Origin: an uncultured Erysipelotrichaceae bacterium
Lineage (GTDB): Bacteria; Bacillota_I; Bacilli_A; Erysipelotrichales; Erysipelotrichaceae
Length of the DNA stretch: 64,000 nucleotides
NCBI GenBank assembly: GCA_903789495.1
Contig: CAIFEQ010000002.1
Span: forward strand, 1 to 64,000
Reading direction: 5' to 3'
This document shows positions 55,068 to 63,940 of the stretch, one piece after another. Under the pieces are notes generated by a model. That model was not told where the DNA came from and did no database searches. It worked only from the letters and a program-made list of their open reading frames with translations. A program made the position numbers and the translations under genes. How positions within the stretch are numbered: position 1 is the stretch's first letter; every line of letters begins with the position of its first letter.

Positions 55068-55988
55068 TCAGCGGCTGATACTTTCCGACTTGAGATGCTT
55101 TGTTTTCCGGATGGCGTTCAGCAGACGGTTTACTACCGGAAGTGGTTCCCGGGCATACAGAATGCCATAGGGAATCTGATATTCCCACTGAACAGGGATG
55201 ACCCGAAGCAGCGGATGCACATCCCGCCAGTATGCAATGGACATCAGCAGCCAGGAACGGTCCTCACATTGGTTGAAGACCTCGGTGCAGTAAAAAGGAA
55301 ATGTTTCAACAGCGATCTGCGGATATTCCAGCATCAAATCCTTTCTCAGCCGGTCCACTTCATTAAAGGATCCTTCCCTGAGCAGCATGACATGCTGACC
55401 GTACAGGTCTTTCATTTCAATTTTTTTCTTCTCATAAAGCGGATTGGAGCGGGGAACTGCCAGCTCCAGCGGAATCCTGTACAGTTCTTCGCCCAGGCAA
55501 TGCCGGTATTTCAGCAGCTGTTCATCAAAAATGCCCGGCACCACATCAATCTTTGTTCCCAGGTTCCCCAGTATCTCGCGGGCGTTTTCCGGTGTATTCT
55601 GAAACGGCACGATATGAAAAGTCAGTTCCGGATCTTCCTTCTGAATCTGATCCCAGCATTCCAGAAACGGCTGCACCGGCGTAATGGGAGAGCTGCCGAT
55701 GCGGATCACCCGCTGTCCTTCGCCGTTATATATGCTCTGCGCCCGCTTTACTGCCTCATCAGACCAGGCCATGATCTTTCTCGCATCCTTACAGAAGCTT
55801 CTGCCCGCCCCGGTCAGAACTACCCCATGATTGGTTCTTTCAAACAGACGCACATGCATGCTTTCTTCCAGCAGATTGATCTGCTTGATGACAGCCGTGG
55901 GCGTAATATAGAGCTTTTCCGCCGCCTTGGAAAAACTGCCGGCATCACAGACAGCAATAAACGTTTTAAGCTGAGGATTATAGATCAT
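55068..55988 (-). CDS. LysR-family transcriptional regulator
   Basis: A 306-residue LTTR. The HTH is KTFIAVCDAGSFSKAAEKLY followed by TPTAVIKQINLLEE. The effector domain starts near residue 90. AAAGGAGG lies upstream of the ATG. It converges on the lipoprotein flavoreductase gene. An open frame upstream ends in a TGA overlapping this ATG, but has no start of its own. Confidence 0.9.
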   Translation of the reverse strand: MIYNPQLKTFIAVCDAGSFSKAAEKLYITPTAVIKQINLLEESMHVRLFERTNHGVVLTGAGRSFCKDARKIMAWSDEAVKRAQSIYNGEGQRVIRIGSSPITPVQPFLECWDQIQKEDPELTFHIVPFQNTPENAREILGNLGTKIDVVPGIFDEQLLKYRHCLGEELYRIPLELAVPRSNPLYEKKKIEMKDLYGQHVMLLREGSFNEVDRLRKDLMLEYPQIAVETFPFYCTEVFNQCEDRSWLLMSIAYWRDVHPLLRVIPVQWEYQIPYGILYAREPLPVVNRLLNAIRKTKHLKSESISR

Positions 55989-56410
55989 GAACGTCCTCCT
56001 TTCTGCATCATGGCATTTCTGCAGACAGACAGATCTGATAAAACATGATTTTCTTTCTTTCCGAGCAGATCAGCGGTCTTGACCAGGACGCTGACCAGGA
56101 AGTCTGCCCGGTTCTGTTCTTCCTCAGGTGAGGAGACAGCGATAAAGGAAGTTCTGCCTCTTTCAGCAGAAAGATCTCATTGGAAAATCGCCGGTGCTGT
56201 TCTCAGGAACTTCACAGCGGTCCAGATTCTTTCAATGTGTATGGGCTAAGCAGCGGATCTGGTCCCTGTCAGCCGCGGGCCGACTGCCAGGCGGTTCTGA
56301 CGGCAGGCAATTTCAGCCTGTTTTTCCAGCGGTAAGATATTTCCGCGTCGTGAAAATACAGCGAAGCATCAAAGTCACGGTTAAACCGTTTCATATCGTT
56401 CTTTTATGGA
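55989..56410. other. Gene-free stretch upstream of LysR
   Basis: On the minus strand a 63-codon open stretch (55988-56176) runs into the LysR start and includes RTSFIAVSSPEEEQNRADFL; a stop precedes it and no start codon or ribosome site is present. I cannot assign it and treat it as non-coding or a relic. Confidence 0.3.
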
Positions 56411-56411
56411 A

Positions 56412-56431
56412 AGAGCTCCTAAGGGAGCTCT
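56412..56431 (-). terminator. Terminator of DivIC-like gene
   Basis: AGAGCTCC (56412-56419) and GGAGCTCT (56424-56431) form an 8-bp stem with a four-base loop, just after the stop on the minus strand. Confidence 0.7.
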
Positions 56432-56434
56432 CAG

Positions 56435-56770
56435 CTATTTGTTTTCGTCTTCGGGGAGGTAGAAGACCTGTTCCCCGTCTTTGGTGAGCATGTAGTTCCC
56501 GCGGGCATAGCTCTGCACATACTCGGGATCCTGCAGCTTCTCCTGTTCGCTGGTCAGGTAGGAGTTCTCATCCTGAACTTCCTGATACTTGGCCTGGACC
56601 TCCGCCAGCTGCTGACGCAGACTGATCGTCGTGTAGACCTCCTGGACCACCTTGTAGAGCAGGAAGACCGAAGCCCCGATCAGCAGGAAACACAGGAAAC
56701 GGAAAAACGGCGTCTGCCGACGGCGCTTTTTCGTCTTTTTCTTCTTTTCAACCTTTTTGCTGGTGCTCAT
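56435..56770 (-). CDS. Septum formation initiator (DivIC/FtsB-like)
   Basis: A 111-residue bitopic membrane protein. A very basic cytoplasmic tail (KKVEKKKKTKKRRRQ) precedes one transmembrane helix (FLCFLLIGASVFLLYKVV) and an extracellular coiled coil (QQLAEVQAKYQEVQDENSYL). The end, PEYVQSYARGNYMLTKDGEQ, is the typical DivIC/FtsB C-terminus. It stabilises the FtsL/DivIB complex in the divisome. It stands alone here, without the usual neighbours. Confidence 0.88.
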   Translation of the reverse strand: MSTSKKVEKKKKTKKRRRQTPFFRFLCFLLIGASVFLLYKVVQEVYTTISLRQQLAEVQAKYQEVQDENSYLTSEQEKLQDPEYVQSYARGNYMLTKDGEQVFYLPEDENK

Positions 56771-56944
56771 GCTGCTATAACCTGCGGAAGGCGGTTCCTG
56801 CGAGCCGTTTTTCCGGAAATTTCTGATACGAAAGGACTGCTGCCGAGAAGATGATCCGATCAGATCGGTAAGGTTTTCTTCTGTACCTGAACACTAGCAC
56901 AACTGCGCGATGCCAGTCAATGAAGTGCCCGGCCGGAAGAAGGA

Positions 56945-57784
56945 TCAGGACCGGCTGCCGCAGCGGTCCGCCACCTGTTTGATCTGTTCCAGGGTCAGCC
57001 CCTTCACGAGCATCACATCATCCACGACCTGTGTTTCGGCAATCTCCGACAGTGCCTGGATGGCCTTCTGGTAGTCTGTGTGGATCACGTCCTGGTTATC
57101 CGTGTCCGGTACAAGTGCCAGCTCCCAGTGCGTGATCTCCTTGCCCTCGTAAGCGGACCGGGGATGCCTGACCGGCAGAACCGTATCGACGCCTTCCCCG
57201 ATGGCATAGGCTCCCATCACATCCTGCCCGTTGCTGTAGTACCTGACCTTGGCCCGGTAGGCTTCTTTCCAGTTCAGGACCGGTTCATTGGCTGCGGTCA
57301 GTTTCTGCTGTTCTTCCTGCATCCAGGAAGCCACTTCTGCGGCAAGATCAATTTCCTGATTGGCGAAACGGCTGCGGACATGATTGGACCGGCTGTCATA
57401 GACCAGCTGCATGCCCTTGGGCTGTTCAATCTGATTCTCTTTGATCAGTTCCAGGATTTTCTGCCAGTCCGCCAGCAGTCTGTCACGGAACTGCTGGATG
57501 GAAGCTTCGGACACATCATACTCTCCGGTACCGGTTTCATTCAGAGCATCCTTGGCGACGATTCTGCCCTGCATCTGGTAGAACCAGTCCACCTGATCCG
57601 TTCCGGCACAGATGATGAAAACCCGTTCCTCATTCGCCTTGGCAAACTGATTGCCGGTTGTCAGCATGCTGTCGCGCAGGTCTTCAAGTCTGCTCTCGAA
57701 GTCCTGCCCGCTCTTGTTAGGCTGTGCCTGCTCCGGCTTCGTCTGCTGCTTATCCTTCTTTATGAATCTGTCCAGGAATGCCAT
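56945..57784 (-). CDS. Hypothetical protein
   Basis: A 279-residue soluble protein of unknown function. The N-terminus is hydrophilic (FIKKDKQQTKPEQAQPNKSG), the rest mixed alpha/beta with several acidic helices; no signal peptide or transmembrane segment is seen. The frame, codon use and GAGG-containing leader support a real gene. The start at 57784 is chosen over an upstream one that would add 27 residues without a ribosome site. No motif is recognised. Confidence 0.65.
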   Translation of the reverse strand: MAFLDRFIKKDKQQTKPEQAQPNKSGQDFESRLEDLRDSMLTTGNQFAKANEERVFIICAGTDQVDWFYQMQGRIVAKDALNETGTGEYDVSEASIQQFRDRLLADWQKILELIKENQIEQPKGMQLVYDSRSNHVRSRFANQEIDLAAEVASWMQEEQQKLTAANEPVLNWKEAYRAKVRYYSNGQDVMGAYAIGEGVDTVLPVRHPRSAYEGKEITHWELALVPDTDNQDVIHTDYQKAIQALSEIAETQVVDDVMLVKGLTLEQIKQVADRCGSRS

Positions 57785-58021
57785 ATTCCGTACCTCTTCT
57801 TTCTCTGTATTCAGATGGTTTCTGCTGCTAATCATAATACCAGCGGAAAGCAGAAAAGGTTTCATATTCGGTCAGAAAATATCTCTGGCAGAAACTTACG
57901 GGAATATCCCGGTATTCTGCAGGACCTTGGAAATCGGCAAAGTTCTCTTTAAAATGTTTTTGGTACGGATCGGCAGAGCTTTCTGCATGATCTGTCTGTG
58001 GGGGCATTGCAGCAGAGATTC

Positions 58022-60205
58022 ATGAAAAAGAAGCAACTGTCTGACTTGGCCGAAAGCCTGGCTTTGGTTTGCAGCATCATTTTTCTGCTGTGCGGATTTC
58101 CTCTTTCTGCAGCAGCAGAGGAACCCGCGGCAGGCATCGTGACCACGGGAGCGGTGACGGAAATCTACCTGGATGGCGTCAGCGGCAGTGATGCGAACGA
58201 CGGCCTCACCGTCAGCACCCCGGTGAAGACCTTTGCCCGGGCCAGGGCCCTGGCCGACAGCTATGACTCGGACACCCAGGCCATTACCATCTATATTCTC
58301 AATACGGTATCCATCTCCGGTGATATCAGTCTATCGGGTATCAATGCCACTGTAAAAAGATATCCCAGCTTCACCGGCTACCTGATGCAGGTCAGCAGCA
58401 GCAGTACCGCAGCTCTGTCGGACATCACCATTGACGGCAACAGCGAAAATGTGACCGGCACGGTCTCTTCTTCGCTGATTTCCAGCTATGGCACCCTGAA
58501 TATCCAGGACGGAACAGTCCTGCAGAATAATGCGATCACAGCCCAGGGATATTTCGCTTCCCGGGGCGGTGCAGTCCTGGCGTCCGGCGGCACCGTCACC
58601 ATGACGGGCGGCACGATCACCGGCTGCTCCGCCAACATGGGCGGCGGCATTTTCGTGATCAATGCGGTCATGAACTTTTCCGGCGGCGTCATCCGTTCCA
58701 ACAGTGCCGTGGATACCTACAGCGGTTCTTCCCGCCATGCCGCAGCGGGCGGCGGCATCTGCATCTATGACCGGAATGCCGTCCTGAATCTCAGCGGCAC
58801 GGCCCAGATCATCAATAATACGTCCGAGGACATGGGCGGCGGGATATCTGTCGGCACCAGCATCGCCAGCAATGAAGCGCAGACGCTGAACATGACCGGC
58901 GGAACGATCAGCGGCAATACGGCCGGTTCGGCCGGCGGCGGCATCTATATTCAGTCCGGGCTTGCCGAAGGAGCAGTCGGCACGGCCAACATCACCGGCG
59001 GAACCATTTCGTATAACACGATGTCCGGCACCGGCATTGGTAACAGTGACTTTGGCGGCGGCGGAATCTATGTGAACGGCTCTTCGTATATCGATTCCAC
59101 GACTTCGGAACGGGTTGTTCTGCATGGCATCCTGAACCTGACCAATGTCCTGATCACGGACAATACCGCCGCGCTGCAGGGCGGCGGCTATGCGGCCTGC
59201 CCGATCTCGGAGACCAATGTCTATGTCAATGACGGTGCGGCGCTCTTCGGGAATACCGCAGCCTCGGCCCAGGAAATCTATATCCTGGCCACCAATGCCT
59301 ATGAGCTGCATTACGGAGATCCGACCTATACGATTTCCACCATCATGCTGGGCGGCACTTCGTATCAGTGGAAATACGACGATGGTACGGAAGTTCCCTA
59401 CGATGAGATGACCGGTACGCTGGATGCGGATATCGATGAGAGTCTGTCTCTGCATACCGATGTCACTTCGGATGCCAATGCCGAAGCCCTGGCCACGGTG
59501 CGGATCATCGGGAACACCTCGGCAACCCGGGGCGGCGGGATCGGTTCCAACGGGGTGGTCAACATCGGCAAGCTCTCGACCCTGATTGATGTCACCGTCA
59601 GCAAGACCTGGCTCAATGATGACAGTGCCGACCGTCCCGACAGCATCACGATTGAACTCTACCGCAGCACGGAAGGCAGCGATGCCGATCCGATCTATGT
59701 CGGCTATCAGACCATGACTCCCGACAGTGATGGCAGCTGGCCGTCTCTGACCTTCAGCAACCTTCCTGTCGAGGACAGTTCCGGCAATGCCTGCATCTAT
59801 TCCGTGGCGGAAAGAACGGTGGACGGCTACACCTCGGTCATATCAGGCAGTCAGGAAGAAAGTTTCACCATAACAAACGTCCCGCAGATCTCGATTCCGG
59901 TCACGAAGGTATGAAGCGGCGGCGCCGGCAGCAGCGTGGTCATTCACCTGTACGCCGATGGCGAAGAGGTGTCTTCCTGCCAGCTGAGCGCGGACAATGC
60001 CTGGCAGTACACCTTCACAGACCTGGATCAGGTCAGGGAGGACGGTACGGCCATCACCTATACGGTGACGGAAGATGCTGTCAGCGGCTATACCACTTCC
60101 ATTTCCGGCAGCCAGGAGGAAGGCTTCACCATCACCAACACGAAGACTCCGCCCATCACCCGTCAGCCGGTTCCGGATACCGGCGACCGGCCTGCCGATT
60201 CATAA
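58022..60205 (+). pseudogene. Beta-helix/Cna-B surface protein interrupted by TGA
   Basis: A 728-codon exported-protein gene. A signal peptide (VCSIIFLLCGFPLSAAAEEP) is followed by a right-handed parallel beta-helix (about 60-520) with repeated GGTI-x-GNTA-x-GGGIY units. Two Cna-B repeats follow, the first opening VTVSKTWLNDD. The second opens IPVTKV then TGA (59912-59914, codon 631) where Trp is expected, and continues in frame as SGGAGSSVVIHLYADGEE. The C-terminus is QPVPDTGDRPADS: sortase-like, but with no membrane anchor. Without read-through the product is 630 residues and loses the last repeat. Likely role is adhesion. Confidence 0.8.
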
Positions 60206-60224
60206 TATCTTGAATGCCTGTCAG

Positions 60225-60255
60225 ATCCCGTACGCCGGTGCGGGATTTTCTTTTG
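60225..60255 (+). terminator. Terminator after surface-protein gene
   Basis: ATCCCG (60225-60230) pairs with CGGGAT (60241-60246), followed by TTTCTTTT. It confirms that the gene ends shortly after the PDTGD motif. Confidence 0.7.
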
Positions 60256-60297
60256 TCTGTCCGGTTTTATTTCCTGGGAAAAATCGGACGGAATTTA

Positions 60298-60325
60298 TTT
60301 ACAGGGTCGGATCTTACGCTATAAT
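60298..60325 (+). promoter_or_regulatory. Promoter of M20/transporter operon
   Basis: TTTACA (60298-60303), 16 bases, TATAAT (60320-60325): a good sigma-A promoter about 90 bases ahead of the ATG at 60415. Confidence 0.7.
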
Positions 60326-60367
60326 GCAGGTAACCTGCATATGGAATAGCGTTCCGCATATCGGAAC
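60324..60367 (+). promoter_or_regulatory. Compound palindromic operator of M20/transporter operon
   Basis: ATGCAGGT-A-ACCTGCAT (60324-60340) is a perfect 17-bp palindrome overlapping the -10 and the transcription start. GTTCCG-CATAT-CGGAAC (60351-60367) is a second perfect repeat in the leader, and GGAA-TAGCG-TTCC (60343-60355) overlaps it. The arrangement suggests repression, possibly by the IclR protein encoded two genes downstream. Confidence 0.65.
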
Positions 60368-60414
60368 AACCGTCAACAATCGCACCGTCACACATAAAGG
60401 AGGACAGGCATTTC

Positions 60415-61752
60415 ATGGACGAGATTGAACAGCGGATCAACGAAAGCATTCACCAGCATCATGACGAAATCATTGCCTTCGGACGGGACATTCTCTGCCA
60501 TGCCGAAATGGGCTACAAGGAGTTCCGCACGGCCGGAAAAATCGCCGACTGCCTGCAGAAGATTCTGTCGGAGGTGGAAACCGGCCTGGCCATCACCGGC
60601 GTCAAGGGGTATCTGAAGCCGAAAGGCACCCCGGGCCGTACGGTTGCCCTGATCGGCGAGATGGATGGCCTGCCGATCCCCGATCATCCGCAGGCCAATC
60701 CGGAAACCGGTGCCTCGCACTCCTGCGGCCACAATACCCAGGTCGCCGCCATGATCGGTGCCGCTCTGGTCCTCAGTGATCCTGCGATTCAGGAAGCCCT
60801 GGACGGCAACGTCATCTTCATGGGCGTACCGGCCGAGGAATTCGTAGACATTTCCTTCAAGAACGACCTGATCCGGCAGGGCAAGATCGGCTATGGCGGC
60901 GGCAAGTGTGAGCTGATCCGCATCGGCGCCTTCGATGATGTGGACATTGCGGTCGGCCACCATACCATGGTCCAGGAAGGACTGGCCCTGGCCAACCACA
61001 CAACCAACGGCTTCGTAAACAAGACCGTGACCTTCCATGGCCGTACCGCCCATGCGGCAGACGCCCCGCACAACGGCATCGATGCCCTGAATGCCGCCAT
61101 GCTGGCTCTGCATGGCGTCGACATGCAGCGGGAAGGCTACCGCGACGAAGACGGCATCCGCGTGCACAGCTTCCTGCCGGAAGCGGGCACGGCCATGAAC
61201 ATCATCCCGGACCGGGCGGTCATCGAAAGTTCCGTCCGGGCCAACAACGTCGACGCCTACGTCCAGACCTCCGAGCGCTATGACCGGGCCATGAAGGCCG
61301 GTGCCCTGGCGCTGGGCTGTGATGTGGACATCACCACCCTGCCGGGCTACCTGCCCGTCCATCCGGTCAAGGAAGCCCTGGGCCTGAAGGAAGCACTGCA
61401 GCTGTCTGCCCAGCTGGGCGGCTATCCGCTGCAGTACCGCGAGCAGGGCTACCACGAAAACGGCTCGACAGATTATGGCGACCTGTCCTGCTACCGGCCG
61501 GTGCTGCAGTTCCGTACCGGCGGCGCCACGGGTGCCCTGCACAATCCGAATCTGACCATCACAGATGAGGAACTGGCCTACATTGAGCCGGCCCGCATCT
61601 TCGCCCTGACTGCCTGCAATCTGCTGAAGAACGGCGCCGTCGAAGCCGAGCAGATCTGCCGGGACTACCACCAGAGCATGACCAAGGAAGCCTACATCCG
61701 CTACATGGACAGCATGTCCAAAACCGAGCATTTCTCCGCCGGGGTCCTCTGA
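60415..61752 (+). CDS. M20-family amidohydrolase, AbgA/aminoacylase-like
   Basis: A 445-residue M20 metallohydrolase of the AbgA/hippurate hydrolase group. Metal ligands are seen in ASHSCGHNTQ, VPAEEF, and VGHHTM, and the lid domain contains TVTFHGRTAHAADAPHNGID. It cleaves an N-acyl amino acid or related amide in the cytoplasm. AAAGGAGG precedes the ATG. A transporter follows 38 bases later and an IclR regulator after that, so the three probably form an uptake-and-hydrolysis unit. Confidence 0.9.
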   Translation: MDEIEQRINESIHQHHDEIIAFGRDILCHAEMGYKEFRTAGKIADCLQKILSEVETGLAITGVKGYLKPKGTPGRTVALIGEMDGLPIPDHPQANPETGASHSCGHNTQVAAMIGAALVLSDPAIQEALDGNVIFMGVPAEEFVDISFKNDLIRQGKIGYGGGKCELIRIGAFDDVDIAVGHHTMVQEGLALANHTTNGFVNKTVTFHGRTAHAADAPHNGIDALNAAMLALHGVDMQREGYRDEDGIRVHSFLPEAGTAMNIIPDRAVIESSVRANNVDAYVQTSERYDRAMKAGALALGCDVDITTLPGYLPVHPVKEALGLKEALQLSAQLGGYPLQYREQGYHENGSTDYGDLSCYRPVLQFRTGGATGALHNPNLTITDEELAYIEPARIFALTACNLLKNGAVEAEQICRDYHQSMTKEAYIRYMDSMSKTEHFSAGVL

Positions 61753-61790
61753 CCCATCCCAGTTCCATCAGTTAAAAGGGAGAGAACATT

Positions 61791-63011
61791 ATGGATCTGT
61801 CAAACATCTGGGCATCACAGCTGTTCTGTTTCACCATCTTCGCCTTGATCTGGGGGTTCGGAGACATCATCTCCGTGAAGACCAAAGGCTATGTTTCCGG
61901 CATTGTCATTTCCTGTGCCATCTATCTGTTCGGTTTCATTTCCGGTCTCATTCCCACCGACATCACCGCCGCCGACGGCTCCTCTCTGGGCTCGGCCATC
62001 ACCAACTCGACGATGATGACCGCCGTCAGTGCCTATGCCATGGCCCTGCTCATCACCAACCTGGGTACGCTGATCAACATGGATCAGCTGTCCAAGGAAT
62101 GGAAGACTGTGCTGGTGGCCCTGGCTTCCCTGCTCGGCGTCGCCCTGGTTTCCTTCACGGTCAACACCTGGCTGTTCGGCCGGGAGTACGCCCTCTCTGC
62201 CGCCTCCCCGCTTTCCGGCGGTCTGGTAGCCGGTGTACTGACCTCCAATGCGGCCAATGCGGCGGGCAAGCCGCAGTTCGGTGCCTTTGCCATGCTGTGC
62301 GTGGCCTTCCAGAACTTCATCGGTCTGCCGGTGGCCTCCTTCTGCCTGAAGAAGCAGTCGGAAAAGATCATCAACGGCACCTTCTCGACCGATACCGGTT
62401 CCGGATCGGCACATGCCTTCAGTATCCGCTGCATTCCGGAACTGCCTGACAAGTACAATACCGCCTATGTCATCATTGCCAAGGTGGCCGTCACCGCCGT
62501 GCTGGCCAATCTGCTGAGCATTGCGATTCCGGCGGTCAATGTCAATATCTGGTATCTGCTCTGCGGCATCCTGATGACCGAACTCGGCTTCCTGGACAAG
62601 CAGGCCCTGACCAAGGCCAACGCCAACGGCATGATCATGCTGGCGATGATGGCCCCGATGGGCGCCTCGTTTGCCTCCCTGGATCTGCAGACCCTGGGTT
62701 CCATGGTCGTCCCGCTGATCGGCTGCCTGGTCATCGGTGCCTGCGGCGCCATGGTGGTCGGCGCCATCGTCGGCAAGCTGCTGCATTGGGACAAGGAAAT
62801 CGCCATGGCCGTCTCCGTGACCTGCCTGATCGGCTATCCGGGTACTCAGATCGTCACCAACGAAGTCTGCAAGTCCCTGAACTGCGATGAAGAAACCCGG
62901 AAGAAGGTCTATGACTACATTCTGCCGAAGATGGTGGTCGGCGGCTTCGTGACCGTCACCATCGCCTCGGTCATCTTCGCGGGTATCGTGACCCCGATGA
63001 TCTTCCAGTAA
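61791..63011 (+). CDS. Multi-helix transporter of unknown family
   Basis: A 406-residue membrane protein with about ten hydrophobic segments (IWGFGDIISV at the start; SGGLVAGVLTSNAANAAGKP and TCLIGYPGTQIVTNEV inside). Gly/Asn-rich discontinuous segments recall the GltS/CitS-type carriers, but I cannot place it in a family with certainty. GGGAG precedes the ATG. It most likely imports the substrate of the preceding M20 amidohydrolase. Confidence 0.7.
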   Translation: MDLSNIWASQLFCFTIFALIWGFGDIISVKTKGYVSGIVISCAIYLFGFISGLIPTDITAADGSSLGSAITNSTMMTAVSAYAMALLITNLGTLINMDQLSKEWKTVLVALASLLGVALVSFTVNTWLFGREYALSAASPLSGGLVAGVLTSNAANAAGKPQFGAFAMLCVAFQNFIGLPVASFCLKKQSEKIINGTFSTDTGSGSAHAFSIRCIPELPDKYNTAYVIIAKVAVTAVLANLLSIAIPAVNVNIWYLLCGILMTELGFLDKQALTKANANGMIMLAMMAPMGASFASLDLQTLGSMVVPLIGCLVIGACGAMVVGAIVGKLLHWDKEIAMAVSVTCLIGYPGTQIVTNEVCKSLNCDEETRKKVYDYILPKMVVGGFVTVTIASVIFAGIVTPMIFQ

Positions 63012-63024
63012 TGCACTGAAGACC

Positions 63025-63064
63025 ACGCCGGCAGGCGGGAATTCCCTTCCGTCTGCCGGTGTTT
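63025..63064 (+). terminator. Terminator after transporter gene
   Basis: ACGCCGGCAG (63025-63034) pairs with CTGCCGGTGT further on (one G-U), followed by TTTTC. Confidence 0.75.
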
Positions 63065-63148
63065 TCTGTCAGACTGCCCGGGTTTGGTGGTATCCTGAGG
63101 TTGCTGTCCAGCCGGATCAATAACCCGGCCGCAAAGAAAGATCCGTTC

Positions 63149-63940
63149 ATGACAAAGAAAAATGAAAACATCCTGCAGTCGGTAGACAATGCCCTGACCA
63201 TCCTGGACCTGCTGGCCCGGCAGGAAGAAATGGGTGTTTCCGATGTAACCAAGGCCATGCACTGCGGCAAGAGCACGGCCTTCCGCCTGCTGTCTACACT
63301 GGAGAAACATGGCCTGGTCTATAAGACCGCCAATGCCCGCTACCGTCTGGGCATGAAGATGGCCATGTTCGGCGAGCTGGTTTCCCAGCGCGTGGAAATC
63401 GTCCAGGTGGTGCATCCCCATCTGCTGGAAATGACCCGGCAGATGAATGAAACGTCCCACCTGGTGATCTGGAACAACGAACTGAACATCATCGTCGCCG
63501 ACCGGGTCATGGGCCGTTCCGCCATTACCGGGGTCACCGGCGTCGGTTTCAGCACCTATGCCCATGTGACGCCCAGCGGCAAGGCCCTGCTGGCTTTTTC
63601 AGACGAATCCGTTCTGGATAATTATCTGAAAGAGGTGCGGCGGGAAAAGATCCAGCCGCCTGTCTATAACAGCAGCAGCCAGGTGCATCCCTTCAATGCC
63701 AGGGATGAGAAAGCTCTGCGGCAGGAAATCGCCCAGATCCGCAGCACCCGGATTGCATGTGATAACGGCAGCAATGTGACGGGGCTGACCTGCTATGCCA
63801 CCCCGATCCGCAGCGTTACCGGCAGGGCCATCGCGTCCATCAGCATCTCGGGTGCTTCGGTGGTCATTGAGCGGCAGAAAGAAGCCATCCGGCAGCTGCT
63901 GCTGAAGACCGCAGAAAAGATTGAGCAGGAAATTTCCTGA
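63149..63940 (+). CDS. IclR-family transcriptional regulator
   Basis: A 263-residue IclR regulator. The N-terminal winged HTH (ILQSVDNALTILDLLARQEE, then GKSTAFRLLSTLEKHGLV) is followed by the GAF-like effector domain (TPSGKALLAFS, GLTCYATPIRS). The ATG at 63149 is used; its ribosome site is weak (AAAGA) and the longer frame from 63059 overlaps the terminator. It probably represses the M20/transporter operon, whose promoter carries two palindromes. Confidence 0.88.
   Translation: MTKKNENILQSVDNALTILDLLARQEEMGVSDVTKAMHCGKSTAFRLLSTLEKHGLVYKTANARYRLGMKMAMFGELVSQRVEIVQVVHPHLLEMTRQMNETSHLVIWNNELNIIVADRVMGRSAITGVTGVGFSTYAHVTPSGKALLAFSDESVLDNYLKEVRREKIQPPVYNSSSQVHPFNARDEKALRQEIAQIRSTRIACDNGSNVTGLTCYATPIRSVTGRAIASISISGASVVIERQKEAIRQLLLKTAEKIEQEIS

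Noticed and set aside
55985-56176. A minus-strand open frame whose TGA overlaps the LysR start
   Set aside because: No start codon or ribosome site; stops flank it upstream; no family recognised.
59912-59914. Alternative genetic code with TGA read as Trp
   Set aside because: TGA ends many intact genes here (for example at 8041-8043 and 11677-11679) and TGG is used for Trp throughout, so the standard code applies.
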